Positions 29,574 to 37,499 of a DNA stretch of 64,000 nucleotides are shown piece after piece. Position numbers and translations under genes: made by a program. The stretch covers positions 1 to 64,000 of the forward strand of contig UQNF01000004.1 in assembly GCA_900542285.1 (NCBI GenBank). The letters are read 5' to 3'. Below the pieces are notes generated by a model, which searched no databases, was not told the origin of the DNA, and worked only from the letters and a program-made list of their open reading frames with translations. The stretch's first letter is position 1. The number at the start of each line of letters is the position of its first letter. This stretch comes from an uncultured Clostridium sp. (lineage in GTDB: Bacteria; Bacillota; Clostridia; Christensenellales; CAG-138).

Positions 29574-29649
29574 GCACCATTAGCTCAGTTGGTAGAGCAC
29601 CTGACTCTTAATCAGGGTGTCCAGGGTTCGAGTCCCTGATGGTGTACCA
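29574..29649 (+). tRNA. tRNA-Lys (anticodon CTT)
   Basis: This 76-nt tRNA includes an encoded CCA. The acceptor arm GCACCAT pairs with ATGGTGT. The D-loop has AGCTCAGTTGGTAGAGC. The anticodon loop CTCTTAA reads CTT. The T-loop is GGTTCGAGTCC. It has its own promoter and a hairpin terminator. Confidence 0.97.
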
Positions 29650-29652
29650 ATT

Positions 29653-29679
29653 AAAAAGTCAGTACTCTACTGGCTTTTT
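29653..29679 (+). terminator. Terminator of tRNA-Lys
   Basis: AAAAAGTCAG pairs with CTGGCTTTTT, and the U-run continues as TCTTTTTC. Confidence 0.85.
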
Positions 29680-29680
29680 T

Positions 29681-30185
29681 CTTTTTCTCCGTGTCTTTGT
29701 CCTGAACGCTCTGATTTTTCAGCTTTTTGAGCAATTTGCCATTATTCGACTGATTAGGTGAATGGTTGCGCATAATGCGGACTTTTTCTTTTCAACATGA
29801 CAGCTTCCCCTGTTTTCTCGTTCCAAGCCTGTTCGGTATTTTCCTGCATTATATTTATAAGCCGCATAATATTTGTTCAATTTGTTCTTTCTGTTTTCTC
29901 AATGAGTATTGCGCTGATTTGTTCAGTGTTCATTGGCTGCGAAAGCAGCAATCATGATCTCAACTTAGATTGTATAATGATGCTTCGGATTTAATAACAT
30001 TACTATGCATTTGTGTCTGCTGTGCTGTCGCACAAAATTCACTTGAAGAGTTAATATTTTTATCGAATTTTCCCGATGCGCCCGCGTTTTCCCAAATTCA
30101 ACCAAAGATCACATTTTCCGCCAGCATAATAAAACGTCAAAGTGACCATAAATAATACATACCCAAGAAAGGCATGGTGATTATT
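29681..30185 (+). other. AT-rich region before sigG, no confident gene
   Basis: About 500 bp, T-rich, with only short frames lacking ribosome sites. A TATAAT occurs at 29974-29979 without a good -35. CATAATA near 30127 resembles a sporulation-type -10, but no matching -35 could be fixed. It probably contains the regulated promoter of sigG. Confidence 0.35.
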
Positions 30186-30959
30186 ATGGCGCTCAACAAG
30201 GTTGAGATCTGCGGAGTTGATACAAACACGCTGCCCAAGCTCGGCTATAAGGAGAGTCTTGAGCTACTCCAAACCGCAAAAGCAGGTGACGAGCAGGCGA
30301 GGGAGGAGTTTCTTACCGGCAATCTAAGGCTTGTTCTCAGCGTGATCCAGCGTTTTACCAACCGCGGCGAGCAGCCTGACGATCTGTTTCAGGTGGGCTG
30401 CATCGGACTTATCAAGGCGTACGAAAACTTCGACATGAGTCACAACGTCAGGTTTTCCACCTATGCAGTCCCAATGATTATCGGCGAGATTCGGCGCTAT
30501 CTCCGTGATAACAGTCCGATAAGGGTGAGTCGCTCAATGCGCGACACCGCTTACCACGCTATGCAGGTGCGCAATCAGCTCATAGATGAGCGAGGGGAGG
30601 AGCCCAGGCTTGAGGAGGTGGCGGAGCGGCTTGGTCTGCCCGTCTGCGATATTGTTTTTGCGCTCGATGCCATCAGCGATCCTATTTCGCTGCAGGAACC
30701 CATTTTCCGTGATGACGGAGATGCGGTTTATATTGAAGATCAGATAAAGGATGATTCTGTGGATTGCGACCGTTGGCTGGACAATGTTGCGATTAGCGCA
30801 GGTCTGAGCAAGCTCAGCGAGAGGGAGCGTAAAATATTAACACTCCGGTTTTTTGGTGGAAAAACCCAGACCGAGGTTGCAGGCGAGATCGGCATCAGCC
30901 AAGCGCAGGTGTCCAGATTGGAGAAGTCTGCGCTCATACATATGCGCAAATTCTTGTAG
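30186..30959 (+). CDS. sigG: RNA polymerase sporulation sigma factor SigG
   Basis: This 257-residue forespore-specific sigma factor drives late forespore genes. The N terminus ALNKVEICGVDTNTLPKL is the SigG hallmark. Region 2 (NLRLVLSVIQRF, DDLFQVGCIGLIKAYENFD, RFSTYAVPMIIGEIRRYLRD) and region 4 (LSERERKILTLRFFGGKTQTEVA, ISQAQVSRLEK) are intact. ATG 30186 is preferred by homology; ATG 30174 in the same frame is possible. The usual upstream neighbours sigE and spoIIGA are not here. Its presence indicates a spore-forming lineage. Confidence 0.93.
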   Translation: MALNKVEICGVDTNTLPKLGYKESLELLQTAKAGDEQAREEFLTGNLRLVLSVIQRFTNRGEQPDDLFQVGCIGLIKAYENFDMSHNVRFSTYAVPMIIGEIRRYLRDNSPIRVSRSMRDTAYHAMQVRNQLIDERGEEPRLEEVAERLGLPVCDIVFALDAISDPISLQEPIFRDDGDAVYIEDQIKDDSVDCDRWLDNVAISAGLSKLSERERKILTLRFFGGKTQTEVAGEIGISQAQVSRLEKSALIHMRKFL

Positions 30960-31078
30960 AATACCGTTTGATTTTCGTATAAATTCCTGCTTTTTTTCGT
31001 CATTTTCGTTTCGAAATTAAGTATTGAACGAAAATTTAATGCTTTGGTGCATACAAAACGTTGAATTTTTCAAAAAAA

Positions 31079-31121
31079 TGTGAAAATACCTATTGCAAAA
31101 ATTTCACATATGGTGTAGAAT
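31079..31121 (+). promoter_or_regulatory. Promoter with operator-like dyad before the BlaI-type gene
   Basis: The promoter is TTGCAA (31093-31098), a 17-bp spacer and TAGAAT (31116-31121). Two 7-bp inverted arms, TGTGAAA (31079-31085) and TTTCACA (31102-31108), flank the -35 and run into the spacer, a position suited to repression, possibly autoregulation. Confidence 0.6.
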
Positions 31122-31152
31122 AATAAAAAATAAACCTAGTGAGGTACAAACA

Positions 31153-31524
31153 ATGATTACTAAAGATGTTTCACCTGCCGAACTTGAGATCATGCAGATC
31201 ATCTGGAAAGCCGGAAAGCCCGTTATCGTCACCGACATTTGGCAGGCAGTTCAGGGTCATGACTGGACCTATCAGACCGTTCAGACTTTTGTCAATCGTT
31301 TACATGCTAAGGGTTACATTGAGGTAGTCAGCAAGCGCGTTCGCTCCTTTGAATACCTTCCCTGTCTCACCCGTGCGGAGTATATCTCTGAGAGCCGCGG
31401 CATGCTGCTTGACGGAGGCGAAGGCGCATCCGTTGCCGACTTCATCAGGGCAATGAAGAATGCCGGCAGACTCACCAGGCAGGATATCGTAAAGATTGAC
31501 GAAGTACTGGCAAAGCTCCGCTGA
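31153..31524 (+). CDS. BlaI/MecI/CopY-family transcriptional repressor
   Basis: This is a 123-residue winged-helix repressor. The N-terminal part (SPAELEIMQIIWKAGKPVIVTDIWQ...TYQTVQTFVNRLHAKGYI) is the BlaI DNA-binding domain, and the C terminus is helical, for dimerisation. ATG 31153 follows GTGAGG. No BlaR/MecR-type sensor protease and no beta-lactamase or CopA gene is adjacent, so the target is unknown. A promoter with a TGTGAAA dyad lies upstream. Confidence 0.88.
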   Translation: MITKDVSPAELEIMQIIWKAGKPVIVTDIWQAVQGHDWTYQTVQTFVNRLHAKGYIEVVSKRVRSFEYLPCLTRAEYISESRGMLLDGGEGASVADFIRAMKNAGRLTRQDIVKIDEVLAKLR

Positions 31525-31537
31525 CCCCAAGTGATCG

Positions 31538-31568
31538 GATAGAGCGTTGGCAATGCTTACGCTCTATC
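31538..31568 (+). terminator. Terminator of the BlaI-type gene
   Basis: GATAGAGCGT (31538-31547) pairs with ACGCTCTATC (31559-31568), followed by TCTGTTT. Confidence 0.75.
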
Positions 31569-31656
31569 TCTGTTTAAGTCCACCATTGATGTGGTCTGTT
31601 TGTGTTGTTTTCTTCTTGTAAATCAATCTGACTATCACGAAATAAAGCAACAGTAA

Positions 31657-31686
31657 CGCCCCGCAGGCTATTCGGCTTGCAGGGCG
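31657..31686 (-). terminator. Probable terminator of the alpha operon
   Basis: CGCCCTGCA pairs with TGCGGGGCG (9 bp with one G-U) 22 nt past the rplQ stop. The T-tail on the minus strand is weak. Confidence 0.6.
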
Positions 31687-31707
31687 ATTCTTCTTATATG
31701 GGGCTGA

Positions 31708-32199
31708 TTACTTGAGCTCAAGCATACAGACCTCTGCGCCGTCACCACGGCGGGGTCCGAGCTTGTAGATGCGTACATAACCACCGTTCATGCCGTCGTA
31801 CTTGGGAGCAAGCTCACGGAAGAGCTTCTCGACAACGGGGTGGGGGGTGTTCCTCTGACGAGCACGGAAATCCTTAGCGGACTCGTTCTTCTCGCGAGTG
31901 AGGGGCAGGTCATAAAGGTAAGCCATGATCTGCCTGCGGGCATGGAGCTTTGAGGGCTTATCAACGACTTTTTCGACCTCGACGGTCTGCTGCTTATCGT
32001 TGAGGGTGGTCTTGATCACGGTTTCAGAATTCTTATATTCAGACACGGCCAAGGTGATGAGCTTCTCGGCTATGGGACGTACTTCCTTTGCGCGGGCCTC
32101 GGTGGTAACGAGCTTTCCGTTCCAAAGAAATGCGGTGACCATATTGCGAAGCATGGCATCACGCTGATCGGTGGCCTTGTTAAGCTTACGGTTAGGCAT
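31708..32199 (-). CDS. rplQ: 50S ribosomal protein L17
   Basis: This 163-residue large-subunit protein sits near the exit tunnel. The conserved N terminus [18 protein letters not shown] and C-terminal [19 protein letters not shown] are present. It is longer than the usual 115-130 residues because of an insertion of about 45 residues (about 63-110) rich in Lys, Asp and Arg. It is the last gene of the alpha operon, 51 nt after rpoA. Confidence 0.95.
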   Translation of the reverse strand: MPNRKLNKATDQRDAMLRNMVTAFLWNGKLVTTEARAKEVRPIAEKLITLAVSEYKNSETVIKTTLNDKQQTVEVEKVVDKPSKLHARRQIMAYLYDLPLTREKNESAKDFRARQRNTPHPVVEKLFRELAPKYDGMNGGYVRIYKLGPRRGDGAEVCMLELK

Positions 32200-32250
32200 A
32201 AAATTTCCTCCTAAGATTATACGGACGTATCATCGGGTCGTCCAAACGAG

Positions 32251-33192
32251 TTATACGCTGCTTTTGCGCAGACTTAAACCCAGGGTTGCGAGCTTCTGCT
32301 GGACTTCGTCAAGGGACTTCTTACCAAGGTTGCGAACCTTCATCATTTCCTCTTCGTCGCGATCAATAAGTTCTGCAACGGTATTGATGCCGGCACGCTT
32401 GAGGCAGTTGTAGGAACGTACGGAAAGCTCCAGATCTTCGATGGTCATATCAAAGACCTTGCTTACGCCCTCGCTCTCGGCGGCGGGCGCAACCTCGTAA
32501 ACCTCGGTTCCCTCGGTGAGATTTGTGAACAAGGAAAGATGGTCGAACATTATCCTTGCAGCCGCACTGACCGCCTCTTCGGGACGGATGGTGCCGCCGG
32601 TCCATACCTCAAGAGTGAGCTTGTCGTAGTCAGTGACCTGGCCTACGCGGGTGTCCTCAACCTTGAAGTTGACCTTGGTAATGGGTGTAAATATGGAGTC
32701 AACGGCGATAACGCCGATCTGCATACCGGGTTTCTTGTTTCTGTCGGCGGAGACATATCCTCTGCCCTTCTCAACAACGATTTCCATATGCAGCTTTGCA
32801 CCCTCGGAGAGCGTTGCAATGCGCAGGTCGGGATTGACTATCTCGACGGAAGCGCTATGCTTGATGTCGCCGGCGGTCACAACGCACTCATCGTGTGCAT
32901 CGATGACGATAGTAGCGACGGAATCTTCAAACATCTTAATGCGAAGCTCCTTGATGTTCAGGATGATCTCGGTAACATCCTCCTTAACACCGGGAATGGT
33001 AGAGAACTCGTGAAGCACGCCATCAATCCTGATGGAGGAAGCGGCTGCTCCCGGCAATGAACTCAGAAGCACACGGCGCAGGCAGTTGCCAAGGGTTGTG
33101 CCGAATCCGCGTTCAAGCGGCTCGACGACAAAAATGCCATGATCTTCGGTAAGTTCTTTGCTGACGATTCTCGGTCTTTCATTATCCAACAT
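32251..33192 (-). CDS. rpoA: RNA polymerase alpha subunit
   Basis: This 313-residue protein has an N-terminal dimerisation domain (about 1-230, [25 protein letters not shown]) and a C-terminal domain binding UP elements and activators (about 245-305, [31 protein letters not shown]). Possession of alpha-CTD is relevant to the A-tracts upstream of the S10 promoter. It lies 57 nt after rpsD. Confidence 0.97.
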   Translation of the reverse strand: MLDNERPRIVSKELTEDHGIFVVEPLERGFGTTLGNCLRRVLLSSLPGAAASSIRIDGVLHEFSTIPGVKEDVTEIILNIKELRIKMFEDSVATIVIDAHDECVVTAGDIKHSASVEIVNPDLRIATLSEGAKLHMEIVVEKGRGYVSADRNKKPGMQIGVIAVDSIFTPITKVNFKVEDTRVGQVTDYDKLTLEVWTGGTIRPEEAVSAAARIMFDHLSLFTNLTEGTEVYEVAPAAESEGVSKVFDMTIEDLELSVRSYNCLKRAGINTVAELIDRDEEEMMKVRNLGKKSLDEVQQKLATLGLSLRKSSV

Positions 33193-33249
33193 CGAATCTC
33201 TCCCCTCTCTTGAAATAAATGGAATGGTAGATCAGGGTAATGGTGATGA

Positions 33250-33882
33250 TTACTTGGAGTAGAACTCAACAATGAGGTGTTCCTCAATGCCAAGGTCGAT
33301 GTCATCACGCTGAGGCATTGCTGCCACGATACCGCTGAGGTTTGCTGCATCCAGCTCGAGCCACTTGGGAATGGGCTTATCGGAGCCCTGCTCCCTGACT
33401 TCCTTGAAGTAGGGGACATCAAAGCTTCCGGTACGGACGCTGATCTTCTGACCCTGCTTTACGAGGTAGGAAGGAATGTCAACCTTCTGACCGTCTACAA
33501 GGATGTGTCCATGGCAGACCCACTGACGGGCCTGAGCACGGCTTGCACCGAGGCCCAGACGGTAAACGACGTTGTCAAGCCTGCGCTCGATGAGGCAGAG
33601 CATTTCTTCGCCGGTTACGCCCTTCATGTTGGACGCCATTTCATAGTACTTATGGAACTGAGACTCGCTTACGCCGTATGCGCGGCGGGTCTTCTGCTTT
33701 TCACGGAGCTGGGTACCATACTCGCTGGCCTTGCGAGGACGAGCCTGACCATGCTGTCCGGGAACGGTGTGACGCTTAACTACTGCGCACTTTGCGTCGT
33801 TGTAGCAGCGGTCGCCCTTAAGAAACAGTTTTGTGCCTTCCCTGCGGCACTGTCTGCAAACGGAATCAGTATATCTTGCCAT
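33250..33882 (-). CDS. rpsD: 30S ribosomal protein S4
   Basis: This 210-residue primary 16S rRNA-binding protein has a Cys9-Cys12-Cys26-Cys32 set near the N terminus that suggests the zinc-binding form. An S4 RNA-binding domain follows ([27 protein letters not shown]). In other bacteria S4 regulates its own operon. It is 15 nt after rpsK and the site SD is good. Confidence 0.96.
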   Translation of the reverse strand: MARYTDSVCRQCRREGTKLFLKGDRCYNDAKCAVVKRHTVPGQHGQARPRKASEYGTQLREKQKTRRAYGVSESQFHKYYEMASNMKGVTGEEMLCLIERRLDNVVYRLGLGASRAQARQWVCHGHILVDGQKVDIPSYLVKQGQKISVRTGSFDVPYFKEVREQGSDKPIPKWLELDAANLSGIVAAMPQRDDIDLGIEEHLIVEFYSK

Positions 33883-33897
33883 AATCGTTTGCTCTCC

Positions 33898-34305
33898 TTA
33901 TACTCTTCTACGCTTGGGAGGACGGCAGCCATTGTGGGGGATGGGAGTTACGTCCTTGATCATGTTAACTTCGAGTCCTGCGGACTGGAGCGCACGGATC
34001 GCAGATTCACGACCTGCGCCGGGGCCCTTTACGTAAACCTCAACATAGTGCATACCATGCTCCATGGATGCCTTTGCTGCTGCTTCCGCTGCCATCTGGG
34101 CTGCGAAGGGAGTGCTCTTACGGTTGCCGCGGTAGCCGAGGCCGCCTGCGGACGCCCAAGAGATAGCGTTGCCGTTCATATCGGTTACGGTAACGATGGT
34201 GTTGTTGAAGGAAGAACGAATGTGTACCTGGCCACGTTCGATATTCTTGCGTTCACGACGCTTGCGGCTGGTAACCTTCTTTGCCGCTTTACCGGTCTTT
34301 GCCAT
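33898..34305 (-). CDS. rpsK: 30S ribosomal protein S11
   Basis: This 135-residue platform protein has the conserved segments [48 protein letters not shown] and the C-terminal [14 protein letters not shown]. It is 14 nt after rpsM. Confidence 0.97.
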   Translation of the reverse strand: MAKTGKAAKKVTSRKRRERKNIERGQVHIRSSFNNTIVTVTDMNGNAISWASAGGLGYRGNRKSTPFAAQMAAEAAAKASMEHGMHYVEVYVKGPGAGRESAIRALQSAGLEVNMIKDVTPIPHNGCRPPKRRRV

Positions 34306-34319
34306 TAGTCATTCCCTCC

Positions 34320-34688
34320 TTACTTCTTTGCTTTGCCTGCGGAACGCTTCGGGCCCTTGCGGGTGCGTGCATTCTGCTTGGTGCTCTGTCCGCGAACGGG
34401 CAGTCCCTTGCGGTGGCGAACGCCACGATAGCAGCCGACTTCGATGAGACGCTTGATGTTCATGGAAACTTCACGCCTGAGGTCGCCCTCTACCTTGCAA
34501 TTATGATCGATGTACTCTCTGAGCTTGTTAACATCCGCTTCGCTTAGATCGCGAACCCTGATATCGGGGTCAACGCCGGTAGCTTCGAGGATGGTCTGAG
34601 CGGTCTTGCGGCCGATACCGTAAATGTAGGTAAGGCCGATCTCAACTCGCTTGTCTCTGGGCAGGTCTACGCCGCTAATACGCGCCAT
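34320..34688 (-). CDS. rpsM: 30S ribosomal protein S13
   Basis: This 122-residue head protein contacts tRNA and the subunit bridge. Recognised segments are [32 protein letters not shown] and the basic tail [24 protein letters not shown]. GGAGG precedes the ATG. It is the first gene after the 406-nt structured spacer. Confidence 0.96.
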   Translation of the reverse strand: MARISGVDLPRDKRVEIGLTYIYGIGRKTAQTILEATGVDPDIRVRDLSEADVNKLREYIDHNCKVEGDLRREVSMNIKRLIEVGCYRGVRHRKGLPVRGQSTKQNARTRKGPKRSAGKAKK

Positions 34689-35094
34689 AAAGTTTGTTTA
34701 CCTCCGTAAATTATGGTTGTTTTGGTATTACTGCCGGTTCCCTATCTCAACTATGCCAAATTGCGGCCCGCTGTTTCCGCTAAGCCTCTTTTGTGCAGCT
34801 TGGCAGCGGTTGAAATAGGGCAGCCGCACCGACAGGAGTAGATAGTGACGGTTTGCCTCACGCTGAAATAAGGCAAGTCCTAAATTAGTTGGGCATTTTG
34901 CCCGTCACACTCCCGGCACGGGGAAATCCCTGTTGCCGACACGAATCGGAAAATGGTTTTATTCCTTCATCGCATATACGAATCATGCGCTCCCGCATTT
35001 CATCGTTCGGTCCCTCGGATGGGTTGGTTCCTCGGTTCCTTTGGGTTAAAGCCGCAGGCTTTATTGGTTTGACCGCAGGGGAGTCAAACGCTGT
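34689..35094 (-). promoter_or_regulatory. 406-nt highly structured spacer between rpmJ and rpsM
   Basis: All other gaps in this supercluster except that after secY are under 90 nt. On the minus strand the RNA has nested helices. GTGACGG (34902-34908) pairs with CCGTCAC (34845-34851) and is extended by GGAGT/ACTCC pairing of 34909-34913 with 34835-34839. It encloses two hairpins, GGGC-AAAAT-GCCC and TTGCCT...AGGCAA. A further 8-bp helix joins 34822-34829 to 34793-34800. Near the rpmJ stop GTTTGAC/GTCAAAC and AAAGCC/GGCTTT hairpins occur. I see no gene. A leader controlling rpsM-rpsK-rpsD-rpoA-rplQ, for example by S4, is a reasonable hypothesis. Confidence 0.65.
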
Positions 35095-35208
35095 TTAGCC
35101 CTGCTTCTGCTTATGCCTGGGGTTCTCGCAGATAACCATAACGCGACCTTTGCGCTTGATTATCTTGCACTTTTCACACATCGGCTTTACCGAAGGCCTG
35201 ACTTTCAT
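35095..35208 (-). CDS. rpmJ: 50S ribosomal protein L36
   Basis: This 37-residue protein, [18 protein letters not shown] and onward, is the zinc-binding (C+ type) L36 with Cys11, Cys14, Cys27 and a following His. ATG 35208 follows AGGAGGTAGCAGC. It lies 41 nt after infA. Confidence 0.96.
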   Translation of the reverse strand: MKVRPSVKPMCEKCKIIKRKGRVMVICENPRHKQKQG

Positions 35209-35249
35209 GCTGCTACCTCCTGTGCATTTATTGCTTCATGCGCCAAGAA

Positions 35250-35471
35250 TTACTTCTTATCGCGCCAAGTGATACGACCCCTAGTGAGGTCATACGGCGA
35301 CATCTCAACCGTGACCTTATCGCCGGTCAGAATGCGGATGAAGTTCATACGCAGCTTGCCGGAGATGGTAGCGATTATCTTGTGACCGTTCTCGAGCGTT
35401 ACCTCGAACATGGTGTTTGGGTATGTGTTGGTAACAACACCTGCTACCTCGATTACATCCTGTTTTGACAC
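35250..35471 (-). CDS. infA: Translation initiation factor IF-1
   Basis: This 73-residue OB-fold protein occupies the 30S A site during initiation. Motifs include [37 protein letters not shown] and the C-terminal [13 protein letters not shown]. It is 29 nt after the KOW-protein gene. Confidence 0.97.
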   Translation of the reverse strand: MSKQDVIEVAGVVTNTYPNTMFEVTLENGHKIIATISGKLRMNFIRILTGDKVTVEMSPYDLTRGRITWRDKK

Positions 35472-35500
35472 GCTTTATCCCTCCTTCTCAAGAGTCTACC

Positions 35501-35821
35501 TCACTCATCGAGCTGGCTCGCAAGCAAGGATATTGTTTTTCGAAGCTCGGCATTCAGGATCCCTCTGCCCTCGCAAAGCTGGCCGGAGACCTGCTCGGCT
35601 TGAGCGTCATAGACCTTTACATGCTTCAGCTTCTTCTTTTTCGGGCTCTCAATACTCCTCAGATCCCCGTCGGCGAGCAAAATATATTTTTCATCTATTT
35701 CACCCACTACGATGAAAAGCCGGCCGCAATCCCTGCCTGCGGTGCTTTTCACGAGTCTCCCGAGCATCTTAGAGCCGTTTTTGACGGCGAAATTACAGAA
35801 ATTTTGGGATTTTTTGTTCAT
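35501..35821 (-). CDS. KOW-domain (L14e-like) RNA-binding protein
   Basis: This 106-residue protein's core is a KOW motif, GRLVKSTAGRDCGRLFIVVG, followed by LADGDLRSIESPKKKKLKH. It matches the L14e/KOW protein commonly found between map and infA in Bacillota. The role is unknown but probably ribosomal. The start is uncertain. ATG 35821 has GGGTGAATAA upstream; the homologous start would be ATG 35767 (MLGRLVKS), which lacks a good site. Confidence 0.82.
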   Translation of the reverse strand: MNKKSQNFCNFAVKNGSKMLGRLVKSTAGRDCGRLFIVVGEIDEKYILLADGDLRSIESPKKKKLKHVKVYDAQAEQVSGQLCEGRGILNAELRKTISLLASQLDE

Positions 35822-35871
35822 TTATTCACCCAATTCCGTTCCATAAGTCGCAACCCTATAATTATACACTG

Positions 35872-36639
35872 CTAAATTGGATTTGTCAATACTTCAGGAC
35901 CATTTTCTGTTATGAAGATTGTATTTTCATAGTGCGCGCTCGGCTTGCGGTCCCGGGCGACACATGTCCATCCGTCCGGCAGGAAATCGACATGCCGTTC
36001 GCCAAGATTTATCATGGGTTCAACGGCTATCGCCATGCCCGGACAGAGCTTCGTGCCGCGTCCCATGCGGACAGTCCAATAGTTCGGCACCTCCGGAGCT
36101 TCGTGCATACTTGAGCCGATACCGTGACCGACCAGCTCACGCACGATACCATAGCCATGAGCCGTGGCGTGCGCTTCGATAGCTCGCGAAATGTCGCAAA
36201 TATGGTTTCCGACCTGCGCCTGCTCCAAGCCCTTGAAGAAGCACTCCTTGGTAACCTCAACAAGCTTAACGACCTCGGGCGCTACCTCTCCGACCAGGAA
36301 GGTTCGCGCCGCATCGCCGTGGAACCCCTCAACGATGGCTCCGCAGTCAATGCTGATGATGTCGCCGTCCTTTAGGACGCACTTCTTGCTGGGAATTCCG
36401 TGTACGACCTGTTCGTTGACGGACGCACATATGCTCGCAGGAAAACCCTCGTAGTTCAAAAATGAGGGTTTGCCTCCGTGACTGCGGATGTATGCTTCCG
36501 CCGCTTCGTCAAGCTGCTTTGTCGTTATTCCCGGTTTGACTAACGTGCCGAGGTAGGCAAGGGTTTCGCCTGTCAGCGCACCCGCACGTCGCATCAGCTC
36601 ATGCTGGCTTGCGGATTTAATGGTTATTCTTTCTGACAT
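35872..36639 (-). CDS. map: Methionine aminopeptidase type I
   Basis: This 255-residue dimetal enzyme removes initiator Met. Metal ligands sit in SIDCGAIVEGFHGDAART (two Asp), GHGIGSSMHE (His), AVEPMIN (Glu) and HYENTIFIT (Glu). There is no N-terminal zinc extension. It is 15 nt after adk, the conserved secY-adk-map order. Confidence 0.96.
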   Translation of the reverse strand: MSERITIKSASQHELMRRAGALTGETLAYLGTLVKPGITTKQLDEAAEAYIRSHGGKPSFLNYEGFPASICASVNEQVVHGIPSKKCVLKDGDIISIDCGAIVEGFHGDAARTFLVGEVAPEVVKLVEVTKECFFKGLEQAQVGNHICDISRAIEAHATAHGYGIVRELVGHGIGSSMHEAPEVPNYWTVRMGRGTKLCPGMAIAVEPMINLGERHVDFLPDGWTCVARDRKPSAHYENTIFITENGPEVLTNPI

Positions 36640-36654
36640 ATTTCCTTTGACCGA

Positions 36655-37284
36655 TTAGCTTAGCTTCTCGTCGATATACGAATAGATGTCCCTTGTGACG
36701 GCTTCCAGACTCTGACCTCCGTCTATGGGAACAAGAATTCCCTTCTGTTTATAGTACTGTATCAGTGGGAACGTGCTCTCGTAATAGACAGCCAGCCTGT
36801 TCCGCATTGCTTCAGGGTTATCGTCCGTGCGTCTGATGAGCTTTGCACCGCATTTTGCGCATAGGGGCGCTTTGCCTTCTTCTGCTACCTGCGTGTGCTT
36901 GCACTCCGGGCAAACCCTGCGCTTTGAAACACGAGCTATGAGCAGCTCAGGCTCTGTGTCAATATCGAACACCGCATCTATGTCTGTCATCGAGGAAATA
37001 GCTTCCGCCTGGGCGAGCGTCCTTGGGAAACCATCGAGAATGAAACCGTTCCGACAGTCCTCATGCGCGATTCTTTCTTCTACCATGGCACAGATCATCT
37101 CATCGGGCACAAGATTTCCCTTGTCGATGAGCGCTTTTGCCTGCATACCACGATTTGTTTGTAAAGCGATTTCAGCCCGCAGCATGTCTCCGGTAGAGAT
37201 ATGTGCGAGCGAGTACTTTTCAGCTATTGCTTCCGCCTGCGTGCCTTTGCCGGCAGCCGGTGGTCCTAAAAGGATAAGCTTCAT
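36655..37284 (-). CDS. adk: Adenylate kinase
   Basis: This 209-residue protein interconverts AMP, ADP and ATP. The P-loop is GPPAAGKG (7-14). The AMP site has STGDMLRAEI and DGFPRT. The long LID holds a zinc site with four cysteines (Cys125, 128, 142, 145). Start ATG 37284 (MKLILLG) is chosen by homology, though its ribosome site is weak. An in-frame TTG at 37311 after AAAGGA would add nine residues. It follows a hairpin after secY. Confidence 0.95.
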   Translation of the reverse strand: MKLILLGPPAAGKGTQAEAIAEKYSLAHISTGDMLRAEIALQTNRGMQAKALIDKGNLVPDEMICAMVEERIAHEDCRNGFILDGFPRTLAQAEAISSMTDIDAVFDIDTEPELLIARVSKRRVCPECKHTQVAEEGKAPLCAKCGAKLIRRTDDNPEAMRNRLAVYYESTFPLIQYYKQKGILVPIDGGQSLEAVTRDIYSYIDEKLS

Positions 37285-37455
37285 ATTTAATACCATGGCT
37301 TTACATGGCAAAGCATTCCTTTGTCATGTAAATATCCTTTCTTTTCGCATTTTGAGCCAGTTCCATCACTGCTGAATTGCTGTCATTTTGTCGGCATGGC
37401 TCAAAAACATGTGTGAAAATTCAATTTCACATTCTGTCCTCTGAAATGAAAATAT

Positions 37456-37485
37456 GTATAGGGAGAATTTAGTTTCTCCCTATAC
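37456..37485 (-). terminator. Hairpin between secY and adk
   Basis: A perfect 12-bp stem, GTATAGGGAGAA (37456-37467) with 37474-37485, lies 14 nt after the secY stop, followed on the minus strand by ATATTTTCATTTC. It probably reduces or ends transcription into adk-map. A second looser fold (TGAGCCA near 37350 with TGGCTCA near 37398) lies further downstream in the same gap. Confidence 0.65.
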
Positions 37486-37499
37486 AGGATATGTTCGGA

